NCBI GenBank assembly: GCA_044507625.1
Contig: JBIQJE010000010.1
Coordinates: forward strand, 1 to 64,000
Length of the DNA stretch: 64,000 nt
Origin: Hyphomicrobium_A sp044507625
GTDB taxonomy: Bacteria > Pseudomonadota > Alphaproteobacteria > Rhizobiales > Hyphomicrobiaceae
Direction: 5' to 3'
Every line of letters starts with the position of its first letter. Within the stretch, counting starts at the first letter, position 1. Made by a program: the position numbers and the translations under genes. Positions 19,312 through 29,149 of this stretch are shown one piece after another. The notes under the pieces were generated by a model that worked only from the letters and a program-made list of their open reading frames with translations, was not told the DNA's origin and searched no databases.

Positions 19312-22275
19312 ATGCCGCCGATGGCGGGTAAGCGGACAGGGGTGAAGCGTCAGGCGGAGCGGGAGGCGGCGGGAGCGAGCGCGCCCGATGGGCCCGATCG
19401 CGCCGGCGCGCCATCATCGGAAGCCTTGGACACGGAGGGGTTTGCCGAGCGGGGCGTTGGCGGTGGCGTAAAGGACGCTGCTCCGGTCGGGACGGCCGCT
19501 GTTGCGGCCGGGGGCGAGGCGTCTCCTTCCATGGCGCAGTTCCTGGAAATCAAGGCTGCCAATCCCGATTGCCTGCTCTGGTATCGCATGGGCGATTTCT
19601 ACGAGCTGTTCTTCGAGGACGCCGTGATCGCTTCGGCATGTCTCGGCATCGTGCTGACGAAGCGTGGCAAGCATATCGGACAGGATATCCCGATGTGCGG
19701 TGTGCCCATTCATCGGGCGGACGAATACCTGCAGCGGCTGATCCGTGCCGGCCACCGCGTCGCCGTGGCGGAGCAGCTCGAAGATCCGGCGGAGGCGCGC
19801 AAGCGCGGCTCGAAGGCGGTGGTGCGGCGCGACGTGGTCCGCGTCGTGACGCCCGGCACACTCACCGAGGAGGCGCTCCTCGACGCCAAGGTGCGCAACT
19901 ACCTGACGGCGCTGTTTCGCCCTGCCGCGCACGGGGGCGGGGATGCGGCCAACGGCGGCGGCGTTCTGGCGCTGGCTTCCGTCGATATTTCCACCGGCGA
20001 GGTCGAGGTCGGCGAGATTTCCGCCGTGGATCTTCCCGGGGAGCTGGCGCGTCTTGCACCCGGCGAGGTGATCGCGTCCGATGCGCTCTTTGCCGATGGA
20101 GACGTGCGCGGCTGGGTCGAGCGGCTGGGCGCGGCGGCTACGCCCGTGCCCGGTGCGTATTTCGATAGCCTCGCGGGCGAGGCCAATCTCAGGAAGCACC
20201 TCAAGGTCGCGGAGCTGGGCGGCTTCGGCAGCTTCACCCGCGCCGAGCTGGCCACCATCGGCGCCATGCTGAAATACATCGAGCTGACACAGGTGGGGCA
20301 GCGCCCGGCGCTGCGCCCGCCGAAGCGAACGGGCTCGGATGCGATCCTGCTCATCGATGCGGCAAGCCGCGCGAGCCTCGAGCTCATGCGCTCCGCGTCG
20401 GGGGAGCGGCAGGGCAGTCTGCTTTCGGCGATCGATCGCACGGTGACGGGGGCTGGTGCACGGGAGCTGGCGGCGCGGCTTGCGAGCCCGCTGCGCGATG
20501 TCGCCCGGATCAACTGCAGGCTCGACGCCGTCGGTTTCCTGATGGCGCAGGAGACCCTGCGCGCCGACGTGCGCGCCAGTCTCGGTTGTGCGCCCGACAT
20601 TGCGCGCGCAACCTCGCGTCTTAGCTTCGGGCGTGGATCGCCGCGGGATCTTGCGGCCGTAAGCGAAGGTCTCGCGAGCGCGGCGCGGTGCGCGGACCTA
20701 TTGGCAAGCGAAGCTTCCGGAATGGGACTGCCGGAGGAGCTGTCGCGCATCGCAAGCGAATTGCGCGCCGTCGGTCCGGAGCTTCATGGCGCGCTCGCTG
20801 CCGCGATCGTCGATGATCCGCCGCATCTGAAGCGTGACGGCGGCTTCGTGCGCGAAGGATACCGCCCGGAGCTCGATGAGGCGCGGCGGCTCAAGGAGGA
20901 CGGGCGCGGCGTGATAGCCGGGCTCGAAGCGAAGTACATCGAGCGCACGGGCGTCAAATCGCTGAAGGTGCGCCACAATAATATCCTCGGCTTCTACATC
21001 GAGGTCACGCAGGGCAACGCCAAGCCGCTGCTCGAGGAGCCGTTAGCCGCGGAGTTCCGCCACCGCCAGACGATGGCGAATGCCGTGCGCTTTTCGACGG
21101 CCGAGCTGATCGACATCGAGGGCCGGATCGCGTCGGCGAGCGAGCGGGCGCTGAGCCTCGAGCAGGAGGTTTTCACCGAGCTGGCGGAGGCGATCGCGCA
21201 CGAGATGGGCGGTCTCGGCCGTGTCGCCGCCGCGCTTGCCGAACTCGACGCCACCCAGTCGCTGGCGGAGCTGGCGCGCGTCGAGGGCTACACACGTCCG
21301 GTGATCGACGGGAGCCGCGTGTTCAAGATCCGTGGGGGGCGGCATCCGGTGGTCGAGCAGGCGCTGCGCGCCGCGAAGGCGGGGCCGTTCATCGAGAACG
21401 ACTGCGTGCTGGCGGCAGGGGATGCGTCAGGTGCTGCGAGTGCATCGCAGGAGCACGGCGAGAACGGCGGTGAGGCGCGCGACGACGGGCATATCTGGCT
21501 CGTCACCGGGCCGAACATGGCGGGTAAATCGACCTTCCTGCGCCAGAACGCGCTGATCGCCGTGCTGGCGCAGATGGGCTCGTTCGTGCCGGCACGCGCC
21601 GCCACCATCGGTGTTCTGGACCGGCTGTTCAGCCGCGTCGGTGCATCGGACGATCTGGCGCGGGGCCGCTCCACCTTCATGGTGGAGATGGTGGAGACGG
21701 CGGCCATCCTCAATCAGGCGAGCGCGCGTTCGCTGGTCATCCTCGATGAGATCGGGCGCGGCACCGCCACGTTCGACGGTCTTTCCATCGCCTGGGCGAC
21801 GGTCGAATACCTGCACGATGTGCTTGGCACGCGCGCCCTGTTCGCTACGCACTATCACGAGCTGACGGCACTCGCCCGACGTCTCGATGGCGTTTTCAAT
21901 GTCACCATTGACGTTCGGGAATGGCAGGACGACATCGTCTTCCTGCACAAGGTGAAGCCGGGAGCGGCCGATCGCTCCTATGGTATCCAAGTCGCTAAGC
22001 TGGCCGGGCTTCCCGAAGGTGTCGTCGGGCGCGCGCGGGAAGTTCTCGCATTGCTGGAGAAGGCAGAGCGGGGGAAGAATGCGCGTAACGGCGGTCTCGA
22101 TGAGCTACCCTTGTTCGCGGTCGCTCGCGCGGCAACCCAGCAGGAGCGCGCCGGTCCGTCGCCGGTCGAGGTGGCGCTGGACAGCATGAGCCCGGACGAG
22201 ATGACGCCACGGGCAGCCCTCGATGCCATATATCGCTTGAAGGCGTTGCGCCAGGATGGGGATAAAGGGCACTAG
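19312..22275 (+). CDS. mutS: DNA mismatch repair protein MutS
   Basis: About 987 residues. The mismatch-reading Phe-X-Glu lies at Phe96/Glu98 in RMGDFYELFF, the clamp and lever regions follow, and the ATPase domain has Walker A GPNMAGKST near 733-741, Walker B VILDEIGRGT and the TFDGLSIAWA helix. MutS binds mispairs and recruits MutL. The start ATG 19312 follows TGGGGGA; an ATG at 19321 is also possible. About 70 low-complexity Ala/Gly/Glu residues precede the canonical core start (MAQF near residue 74), and a short acidic insert sits before Walker A, so it is longer than the E. coli protein of about 853 residues. glnD follows closely. Confidence 0.97.
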   Translation: MPPMAGKRTGVKRQAEREAAGASAPDGPDRAGAPSSEALDTEGFAERGVGGGVKDAAPVGTAAVAAGGEASPSMAQFLEIKAANPDCLLWYRMGDFYELFFEDAVIASACLGIVLTKRGKHIGQDIPMCGVPIHRADEYLQRLIRAGHRVAVAEQLEDPAEARKRGSKAVVRRDVVRVVTPGTLTEEALLDAKVRNYLTALFRPAAHGGGDAANGGGVLALASVDISTGEVEVGEISAVDLPGELARLAPGEVIASDALFADGDVRGWVERLGAAATPVPGAYFDSLAGEANLRKHLKVAELGGFGSFTRAELATIGAMLKYIELTQVGQRPALRPPKRTGSDAILLIDAASRASLELMRSASGERQGSLLSAIDRTVTGAGARELAARLASPLRDVARINCRLDAVGFLMAQETLRADVRASLGCAPDIARATSRLSFGRGSPRDLAAVSEGLASAARCADLLASEASGMGLPEELSRIASELRAVGPELHGALAAAIVDDPPHLKRDGGFVREGYRPELDEARRLKEDGRGVIAGLEAKYIERTGVKSLKVRHNNILGFYIEVTQGNAKPLLEEPLAAEFRHRQTMANAVRFSTAELIDIEGRIASASERALSLEQEVFTELAEAIAHEMGGLGRVAAALAELDATQSLAELARVEGYTRPVIDGSRVFKIRGGRHPVVEQALRAAKAGPFIENDCVLAAGDASGAASASQEHGENGGEARDDGHIWLVTGPNMAGKSTFLRQNALIAVLAQMGSFVPARAATIGVLDRLFSRVGASDDLARGRSTFMVEMVETAAILNQASARSLVILDEIGRGTATFDGLSIAWATVEYLHDVLGTRALFATHYHELTALARRLDGVFNVTIDVREWQDDIVFLHKVKPGAADRSYGIQVAKLAGLPEGVVGRAREVLALLEKAERGKNARNGGLDELPLFAVARAATQQERAGPSPVEVALDSMSPDEMTPRAALDAIYRLKALRQDGDKGH

Positions 22276-22326
22276 ACGCCGCCGCTAAGCGTGTGAAGGT
22301 TGAGAAGGATTGGCGCTCAAAGCCGT

Positions 22327-25110
22327 ATGGACAAAGCCATCCACCAGAAAGCGCCCTATTTTGATGCAGACGCGCTGCGCGCGGAGCTGACCGCTCATTT
22401 TCACGCCAGCGGCGGGGACGCGAACAAGGCGCGCCCCGGCGTGGTCGACCGCCTGAAGCAACTCGCCGCGGATGCACGCGCCGCGGCGCGGACTGGCCTC
22501 GAGACAGATCACAGCGGCCGGCGGTGCGCGGCGGGGCTATCGCACTTTCAGGACGAGCTGATCCGCGTTCTCTACGACTACACGGTGGCGCACGTTTACC
22601 GGGCCGTGAACCCCTCCGACGCGGAGCGGATGGCTGTCGTTGCGACGGGCGGCTACGGTCGCGGACTGCTGGCGCCGGGTTCCGACATCGATCTGCTCTT
22701 TTTGCTCCCCTACAAGCAGACCGCATGGGGCGAAAGCGTCGCCGAATACATCCTCTATATGCTGTGGGATTTGGGACTGAAGGTGGGGCACGCAACGCGC
22801 ACCATCGATCAGTGCGTAAAGCTGAGCACCGACATCACCATCCGCACGGCGCTGCTCGATGCGCGCCTCGTGCACGGCGACAGGCAGCTCTACGGCGCGT
22901 TCGAGGAGCGCTTCCGCACGGAAGTGGTGGAAGGCACCGCGCGCGCGTTCATCGACGCGAAGATGGCCGAGCACGATGCGCGCCATCGCACCGCCGGTGA
23001 AAGCCGCTACAGGGTCGAGCCGAACGTGAAGGACGGCAAGGGCGGCCTGCGCGATCTGCACACGCTGCACTGGCTGTCTAAATACATTTATGGGCGGGGT
23101 GTGGGCGCCGCGACGGTGGCGGCCGGGATCTTCCGCCCGGACGAGGTGGCAACGTTCCGCCGCTGCGAGGACTTCCTCTGGACGGTGCGCTGCTTCCTGC
23201 ACTTCGGCAGCGGGCGCGCGGAGGAGATGCTGACCTTCGACATGCAGCCGTGGCTCGCAGAACGCCTCGGCTACAACGACCGCGGGGGCCTGCGCGGCGT
23301 CGAGCGCTTCATGAAGCATTACTTCCTGATTGCGAAGGACGTCGGGGATCTGACGACGATCCTGTGCTCGGCGCTCGAGATGCAGCAGCTCAAGGCGGCG
23401 CCGGGCATCAGCCAGTATCTGCGGCCGCTGAGCTGGAAGCAGCGGCGCCAGCTACGCACGCGCACCGATTTCCGCATCGACAACGATCGCCTCAACGTCG
23501 CCGACCCCGACGTTTTCAAGCGCAATCCGACGAACCTGATCCGCTTTTTTGCAGAGGCGCATCTTTCGAATTCGTTTCTGCATCCCGATGCCATCCGGCT
23601 GCTGCGCCAGTCGAAGCTTCTGATCGACGACAAGTTGCGCGCGAATCCGGAGGCAAACCGCATCTTCATCGAGCTGCTGACCGGGCACACCAATCCGGAG
23701 ATGTCGCTGCGGCGCATGAACGAGGCCGGCGTGCTGGGCCGCTTCGTGCCGGATTTCGGCCACGTGGTGGGCATGACGCAGTTCAACATGTACCACAGCT
23801 ACACGGTCGATGAGCATCTGTTGCGCACCGTGGGCGTGCTGGCCGACATCGAGGGTGGCGGCCCGAGCGATGAGTTGCCGCTTGCAACGGAGATCATCGG
23901 CACGGTGAAGAACCGGCGCGCGCTTTATGTTGCCGCCTTCCTGCACGACATCGGCAAGGGCCGGATCGAGGACCACTCGGTTGTCGGCGCGCGCGTTGCG
24001 CGCAAGCTCGGCCCGCGCTTCGGGATGACGCCCGCCGAGACCGAAACGGCGGCCTGGCTCATCGAGCAGCATCTCACGATGAGCAACATTGCGCAGAGCC
24101 GGGATCTTTCGGATCCCAAAACCATTCGCGATTTCGCCGATGTGGTGCAGAGCCCCGAGCGGCTGAAGCTGCTGCTGCTGCTGACGGTGGCGGATATCCG
24201 TGCCGTCGGGCCCGGCGTGTGGAACGGCTGGAAGGGGCAGCTTCTGCGCACGCTCTACTATGAGACCGAGCCGCTGGTCGCGGGCGGGCATACGCAGGTC
24301 AAGCGCAGCCAGCGCATGGCGGAAGCGCAGCAGGCGCTGCGCGAGGTGCTCAGCGATTGGGCGCCGGAGGAGATCGACGGCTACATCGAACGGCACTATC
24401 CCGATTACTGGCTGCGCACGGATGGCACGCAGCGTGTCGAGCACGCGCGGCTTTTGCGCAATACGCACAAGGGCGGGCAGCAGTTCGCAACAGATACGCG
24501 CACCGACGCCTTCAGGGCTGTCACCGAGCTGACGGTCGTAGCGCCGAACCATCCGCGTCTGCTCGCGCTGTTCGCCGGTGCGTGTGCGGCGGCGGGCGCC
24601 AACATCGCGGGCGCGCACATCATGACCACGCGCGATGGCTTTGCGCTCGATACGTTTCTGCTCAACCGCGCGTTCGATACCGATGAGGACGAGCTGCGCC
24701 GTGGCCGACGCATCGGCGAACTCATCGGCAAGCTGCTGCGGGGCGATGCGTGGCTCGATACGCTTCTGGCCGAACGGGGCCAGCCGGCGCGGCGCGTCCT
24801 CGCGTTCACCGTCGAGCCCGACGTCATCATCAACAATGCGCTGTCGGATCAGTTCACCGTGATCGAGGTGGCGGGGCGCGACCGGCCGGGGCTTCTCTAC
24901 GAGCTCACGAGCACGCTCTCGAACCTGCTGCTCGACATCACGTCGGCGCACGTCACCACATTCGGCGAGAAGGCCGTCGACGTTTTCTATGTGACGGATC
25001 TGACGGGCAAGAAGATCGACAGCGAGATGCGGCAGGAGGGCATCCGGGCGCGGCTGCTGAGTGTCCTCGATAGTGCCGACAACGACGCGCGCGGCGGGGC
25101 GTCGGGTTGA
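22327..25110 (+). CDS. glnD: Bifunctional PII uridylyltransferase/uridylyl-removing enzyme GlnD
   Basis: About 927 residues. The nucleotidyltransferase domain carries GGYGRG (108-113) and GSDIDLLFLL, the HD hydrolase domain has FLHDIGKGR (His540-Asp541), and two C-terminal ACT domains begin near 728 and 842 (the second with VIEVAGRDRPGLLYEL). GlnD uridylylates PII proteins when glutamine is low and removes UMP when it is high, so it is the primary nitrogen sensor. The ATG at 22327 gives the usual rhizobial opening MDKAIHQKAP; a TTG at 22300 is an in-frame alternative. It follows mutS by about 50 bp and converges on the OmpA-type gene with a 15-bp gap. Confidence 0.97.
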   Translation: MDKAIHQKAPYFDADALRAELTAHFHASGGDANKARPGVVDRLKQLAADARAAARTGLETDHSGRRCAAGLSHFQDELIRVLYDYTVAHVYRAVNPSDAERMAVVATGGYGRGLLAPGSDIDLLFLLPYKQTAWGESVAEYILYMLWDLGLKVGHATRTIDQCVKLSTDITIRTALLDARLVHGDRQLYGAFEERFRTEVVEGTARAFIDAKMAEHDARHRTAGESRYRVEPNVKDGKGGLRDLHTLHWLSKYIYGRGVGAATVAAGIFRPDEVATFRRCEDFLWTVRCFLHFGSGRAEEMLTFDMQPWLAERLGYNDRGGLRGVERFMKHYFLIAKDVGDLTTILCSALEMQQLKAAPGISQYLRPLSWKQRRQLRTRTDFRIDNDRLNVADPDVFKRNPTNLIRFFAEAHLSNSFLHPDAIRLLRQSKLLIDDKLRANPEANRIFIELLTGHTNPEMSLRRMNEAGVLGRFVPDFGHVVGMTQFNMYHSYTVDEHLLRTVGVLADIEGGGPSDELPLATEIIGTVKNRRALYVAAFLHDIGKGRIEDHSVVGARVARKLGPRFGMTPAETETAAWLIEQHLTMSNIAQSRDLSDPKTIRDFADVVQSPERLKLLLLLTVADIRAVGPGVWNGWKGQLLRTLYYETEPLVAGGHTQVKRSQRMAEAQQALREVLSDWAPEEIDGYIERHYPDYWLRTDGTQRVEHARLLRNTHKGGQQFATDTRTDAFRAVTELTVVAPNHPRLLALFAGACAAAGANIAGAHIMTTRDGFALDTFLLNRAFDTDEDELRRGRRIGELIGKLLRGDAWLDTLLAERGQPARRVLAFTVEPDVIINNALSDQFTVIEVAGRDRPGLLYELTSTLSNLLLDITSAHVTTFGEKAVDVFYVTDLTGKKIDSEMRQEGIRARLLSVLDSADNDARGGASG

Positions 25111-25125
25111 GCCCAGGGCCGGCGC

Positions 25126-26472
25126 TCAGCGCGTCACCACCAGCTCGACGCGGCGGTCGAGCTGCCAGAGATCCTCTTGCGAGAAATCACCGCGCACGAC
25201 GCCGAGGTAAGGCTCGGTCTTGCCCTTGGGGATGAGCGCGAGCTGACCGGTATACCCGCCTTCGCGCAGGAACCGGGCGACGGTCTCGAGGCGCTCGCGC
25301 GAGAGGGTCATGTTGAGTTCGTTGGTGCCGCGCTCATCGGCGTGGCCGGTCAGCGTGACCTTGGGAAACCGCTTGATCTGCAAGTATTCGAGCAGCAGCC
25401 CTGCAGCCCTGCGGCCGTCCGCGGTCAGCGTCGCCTCGTTGTAAACAAAGGTGACCGGCACCGGCACGGAGATGCTGGGGGTTGGCGTCTGGGCCGCGAG
25501 CTGTCGCCCCGTGCCGGAAGGTTGGGCATCGGCGGGAGCGACCGGCGTGGGAGGGGCTGCCGCGGATGGCTGCAGCGGCGTGGCGCCGCCAACGCTCGCG
25601 GCTTTTCCGTCAGCGGCACCCGGCACTTCCGTCACGTGCTGGGGCGGCGCGTCGGCAAGCTGCTGCGGCGTCTGCGCGATATTCGCGAGCTGCTGCGGTC
25701 GCTGTTGCGCCGCCTGCGGTTCGCTGTTGGAAGCGGCGGCTTCGGATGCCGGAGCGCCGGCGCTGGCGGACTGGTCCGCTTCGGTGCGGGCGTCCGCGAC
25801 CATGCCCTCGAGATTTTTCAGCATGTTCGCCGTGACGGCGCTGGCGGATTTCGGCTGCGGCTCGTCAACGCCGGGCGCGGTCGCCGGTGCACCGCCCGCT
25901 GCCGCCTCGGCGGTTTTGTCAGGAGACGGCGTTGCGGTTGGGGCGCTGGGTTCTCTCGCGGCCGCGGCGGATTCCCGGCCGGGCTTCTCAGCGCTATCGC
26001 TCGCGCCTGGGGTGGCGGCGCGTTCGGCGGTCGCGGATGCGGCCTCGCGTGCCGCCTTGAACAGGGCGAGCTTGGCGTCGGGGTTCGCGATCGGTGTCTC
26101 GGTGGTCAGCATCCACTCGCCGTTCTCATCGACGTCGGCGGTGCCGACTTCCTGGCCATCGGCGGTGACCGTGATGCGGGTGTTGGGCTCGGCGCGGCCC
26201 GCAAAGACGGAGGTGCCTTCGGGGTCGATGCGCGCGATGTCGAACGCAGGGCCGTCGCTGTCCTTGCGGGCCGGTGCGAGGGCGTCGTGCAGATCCTTGA
26301 TATCGTCGGTCGTGCGCTGTGCGGCGTCTTTCGTCGCCGATGCATCGGCGGGCTTTTCAGCGCGCGCCAGCTCGTCGGGCGTTCGCGGATTGAGATGGCT
26401 GTCGAGCAGCCACACGGCTCCGCCGAAGAGCGAGAGCAGCAGCAGGATAAACGGAACAACCAGGCGAAGCAT
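25126..26472 (-). CDS. Membrane-anchored Ig-like/OmpA peptidoglycan-binding protein
   Basis: A 448-residue envelope protein. Order: uncleaved transmembrane anchor (about 4-24), Ig-like module (about 75-125: FDIARIDPEGTSVFAGRAEP, ENGEWMLTTE), a long Ala/Pro/Gln/Thr-rich linker (about 135-335), and a C-terminal OmpA domain (about 337-448) with TGHADERGTNELNMTLSRER, which carries the Asp and Arg residues that bind diaminopimelate in peptidoglycan. It probably bridges inner membrane and cell wall across the periplasm. Similar Ig-OmpA genes are common in Hyphomicrobiales. It is transcribed away from the rhomboid gene's 3' side and converges on glnD. Confidence 0.85.
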   Translation of the reverse strand: MLRLVVPFILLLLSLFGGAVWLLDSHLNPRTPDELARAEKPADASATKDAAQRTTDDIKDLHDALAPARKDSDGPAFDIARIDPEGTSVFAGRAEPNTRITVTADGQEVGTADVDENGEWMLTTETPIANPDAKLALFKAAREAASATAERAATPGASDSAEKPGRESAAAAREPSAPTATPSPDKTAEAAAGGAPATAPGVDEPQPKSASAVTANMLKNLEGMVADARTEADQSASAGAPASEAAASNSEPQAAQQRPQQLANIAQTPQQLADAPPQHVTEVPGAADGKAASVGGATPLQPSAAAPPTPVAPADAQPSGTGRQLAAQTPTPSISVPVPVTFVYNEATLTADGRRAAGLLLEYLQIKRFPKVTLTGHADERGTNELNMTLSRERLETVARFLREGGYTGQLALIPKGKTEPYLGVVRGDFSQEDLWQLDRRVELVVTR

Positions 26473-26631
26473 TTACACGATCCTGCGCGGACCCCCCGGT
26501 CCTCTTGGCGCGGAGTTTCCGGCATTTGTGCATCCGGTTCAAGGCCGTCGCCTGGCAGTGCGAAGCAGCAATCTAGAGGCGCGTGGCCGTTGGGGCGCAG
26601 CCGGCCCATCACATTGCCCGCGGATGGGTGG

Positions 26632-27294
26632 CTAAGCCGAGATACGGGGGTTCCCGCCCCTGCCGCGGAACAGAAACGCCATAAGGAAGCCGGCGACGAA
26701 CCCGCCAACGTGGGCCATGAAGGCTATGCCGCCCTGCTCCTCGCCTTGGCCCGTGTTTGCCAGCGAGCCGAAGCTGGAGAAGAGCTGCAGGCCGAACCAC
26801 AGGCCGAGCACGATGATGGCCGGCACCGCGACCACGCCGCCGCGCATCAACACATTCACGCGGCCGTGCGGGAACATGAGGATATAGGCACCGAGGACGC
26901 CGGCGATGGCGCCCGAGGCGCCGACGTTGGGAACGTTCGAGCCCGGCATCACGAGGTATTGGGCGAAGGTCGCGGCGAGACCCGCCAGCAGGTAGAAGAG
27001 GAGATACTTCGCGTGCCCGAAGCGGTCCTCGACGTTATCGCCGAAAATCCACAGGTAGAGCATGTTGCCGCCGAGGTGCATCCAGCTCCCGTGCATGAAC
27101 ATGGCGGTGAAGAGCGTGGATAGGTTTCCGGTCGGGTCGGCGCCGAAGCGGGCCGGGATGAAGGCCCACTGCTGAATGAATGCGTCTCCGTTCTGCAACT
27201 CCAGCAGGAAGACGAGCACGTTTATGACAATGAGGATGTAAGTCACGAAGGGCGTCGTCAGTCGCGTGGAATTGTCGTCGCCCAGCGGGAACAT
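26632..27294 (-). CDS. Rhomboid family intramembrane serine protease
   Basis: A 220-residue protein with six predicted transmembrane helices. Catalytic pair: Ser127 in GASGAIAG and His195 in AHVGG. Asn77 in HLGGNMLYLWIFGDNVED, on the family's second helix, supplies the oxyanion-hole signature. It cleaves membrane proteins within the bilayer; the substrate is unknown. ATG at 27294 is chosen because GGTGGAGAG lies at a proper distance; a GTG at 27309 would overlap that ribosome-binding site. It has its own promoter region, divergent from murJ across 139 bp. Confidence 0.93.
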   Translation of the reverse strand: MFPLGDDNSTRLTTPFVTYILIVINVLVFLLELQNGDAFIQQWAFIPARFGADPTGNLSTLFTAMFMHGSWMHLGGNMLYLWIFGDNVEDRFGHAKYLLFYLLAGLAATFAQYLVMPGSNVPNVGASGAIAGVLGAYILMFPHGRVNVLMRGGVVAVPAIIVLGLWFGLQLFSSFGSLANTGQGEEQGGIAFMAHVGGFVAGFLMAFLFRGRGGNPRISA

Positions 27295-27433
27295 CGGCTG
27301 TCTCTCCACCTTTGCAGGCAGGTTGTCGGCAAAGCCGGTCCGATGTCAACGGCAACCGCACGGGCGGCCCCGTCAGCGCCGTTGCATCTGAGCGCTTGCC
27401 CTGCGGCTGCGCCTCGGCTACCGCTCAGCGCCC

Positions 27434-29032
27434 ATGCAGCTATACCGCTCCTTCGCTACCGTCGGCGGGCTCACGATGCTGAGCCGTGTGTTCGGTTTCG
27501 TCCGCGACATTCTTATCGCGGCGGTGCTGGGCAGCGGCGCGGTTGCCGACGCTTTCTTTGTAGCCTTCCGTTTCCCCAATCTTTTCCGCCGCTTGTTCGG
27601 TGAAGGCGCATTCAACGCCGCTTTCGTGCCGCTGTTTGCGAAGCGGCTCGAAGGGGACGGCCGCGAGGCTGCGCGCGCGTTTGCCGAGGAGGCGCTATCG
27701 GGGCTCGTGTTCATTCTACTGGCGATCACGATCATCGCCGAGATCACCATGCCGTTCCTGATGTACGGCTTGGCTCCGGGCTTCAGCGAGACGCCGGAGA
27801 AGTTCGACCTCGCGGTGCTGCTCACGCGCATCACCATGCCGTACCTCCTCTGCATGTCGCTCGTCGCGCTGATGTCGGGGGTGCTCAACTCGTTCGGCAA
27901 ATTCGTCGAGAGCTCGTCGGTTTCCATCGTGCTCAACGGCGTGATGATGGTGGCGACGCTGATCGGCATGTGGCTCGGCTATCAGAATGAGCCGATGGCG
28001 GGCGTGATCCAGGCGTGGGGCGTGTTCGTTGCCGGCATCTTCCAGCTCTGGCTGCTGATGGATGGTCTGAGGCGTAACAACATCTGGCTGCGACTGCGTC
28101 GGCCGCGCATGACGGAGGGCATGCGGCGGCTCATTCGCTTGGGCATTCCGGGTGTGATCGCGGGCGGCGTGACGCAGATCAACATCGTCATCGGCACCGT
28201 GATCGCCTCGATGCAGAACGGCGCTGTCTCCTACCTCTATTATGCCGACCGGCTCTATGAACTGCCGCTCGCCATCGTCGGTATCGCCATCGGCGTGGTG
28301 CTGCTGCCGGACGTGGCGCGGCATCTGCGTGCGGGCAACCATGAATCGGTGATGGACAGCCAGAACCGCTCGCTGGAGTTCGCGGCGCTGCTGACGATGC
28401 CGGCGGCGGTGGCGCTCGCGGTGGTGCCGGGTCCGATCATCGCGGGGCTGTTCGAGCGTGGCGCGTTTACCGCCGCCGACACGCCGGCGACGGCCTATGC
28501 GCTCGCCATCTTCGCCATCGGTCTACCGAGCTTCGTGCTGATCAAGGTGTTCTCGCCCTCCTACTTCGCCCGCGAAGACACCAAGACGCCGATGATCTAC
28601 GCCACCATCAGCCTCACGGCGAACACGCTCGGCTCGATCGCGCTGTTCTTCATATTCCGCGCCCACGGATGGATGCCGCACCTCGGCATCGCCGTGGCGA
28701 CGACGCTCGGCGGCTTCCTCAATGCCGGCCTGCTCTATGCAACGCTGGCGCGGCGGGGATTCTTCGTGGCGGATAAGCGGCTGAAGCGCACGCTGCCCCG
28801 CATCTTCCTTGCAAGCGCGATCATGGGCGTCTTGCTGTGGTTCGTTGCCGGCGCGCTCGACGGCCATTTCCAGCCGCCGACATCGGAGCTGACGCGGGGG
28901 CTAGCGCTGGTGGCCCTCGTTGGCTCGGGGCTCCTTGCCTACGCCGTGGCGGTGTTCGTCACAGGCGCGCTCGATGCCCGCAAGCTCCGCGGCTTCCTCA
29001 CCCGCCGCACCGCGGCCTCGGGGCCGCTGTAG
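27434..29032 (+). CDS. murJ: Lipid II flippase MurJ
   Basis: A 532-residue polytopic inner-membrane protein of the MOP superfamily with about 14 transmembrane segments. It begins with the typical MurJ opening (FATVGGLTMLSRVFGFVRD), then GEGAFNAAFVPLFAK and later ADRLYELPLAIVGIAIG and SPSYFAREDTKTP. MurJ moves lipid II to the periplasmic face for peptidoglycan synthesis. It starts the murJ-trpS-usp-nfuA run seen in many Hyphomicrobiales. ATG at 27434. Confidence 0.96.
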   Translation: MQLYRSFATVGGLTMLSRVFGFVRDILIAAVLGSGAVADAFFVAFRFPNLFRRLFGEGAFNAAFVPLFAKRLEGDGREAARAFAEEALSGLVFILLAITIIAEITMPFLMYGLAPGFSETPEKFDLAVLLTRITMPYLLCMSLVALMSGVLNSFGKFVESSSVSIVLNGVMMVATLIGMWLGYQNEPMAGVIQAWGVFVAGIFQLWLLMDGLRRNNIWLRLRRPRMTEGMRRLIRLGIPGVIAGGVTQINIVIGTVIASMQNGAVSYLYYADRLYELPLAIVGIAIGVVLLPDVARHLRAGNHESVMDSQNRSLEFAALLTMPAAVALAVVPGPIIAGLFERGAFTAADTPATAYALAIFAIGLPSFVLIKVFSPSYFAREDTKTPMIYATISLTANTLGSIALFFIFRAHGWMPHLGIAVATTLGGFLNAGLLYATLARRGFFVADKRLKRTLPRIFLASAIMGVLLWFVAGALDGHFQPPTSELTRGLALVALVGSGLLAYAVAVFVTGALDARKLRGFLTRRTAASGPL

Positions 29033-29149
29033 GGCTGCTCCCGGGTCACTTGCGAGGGGTGGCGCTCAATGTGGACGCGTCCCGTCCGCCGGCCTTGCGC
29101 CTTGCGCGCGGGCACGCCATAAACCCGGCCCTACGCGGAAGGGGCTCAG

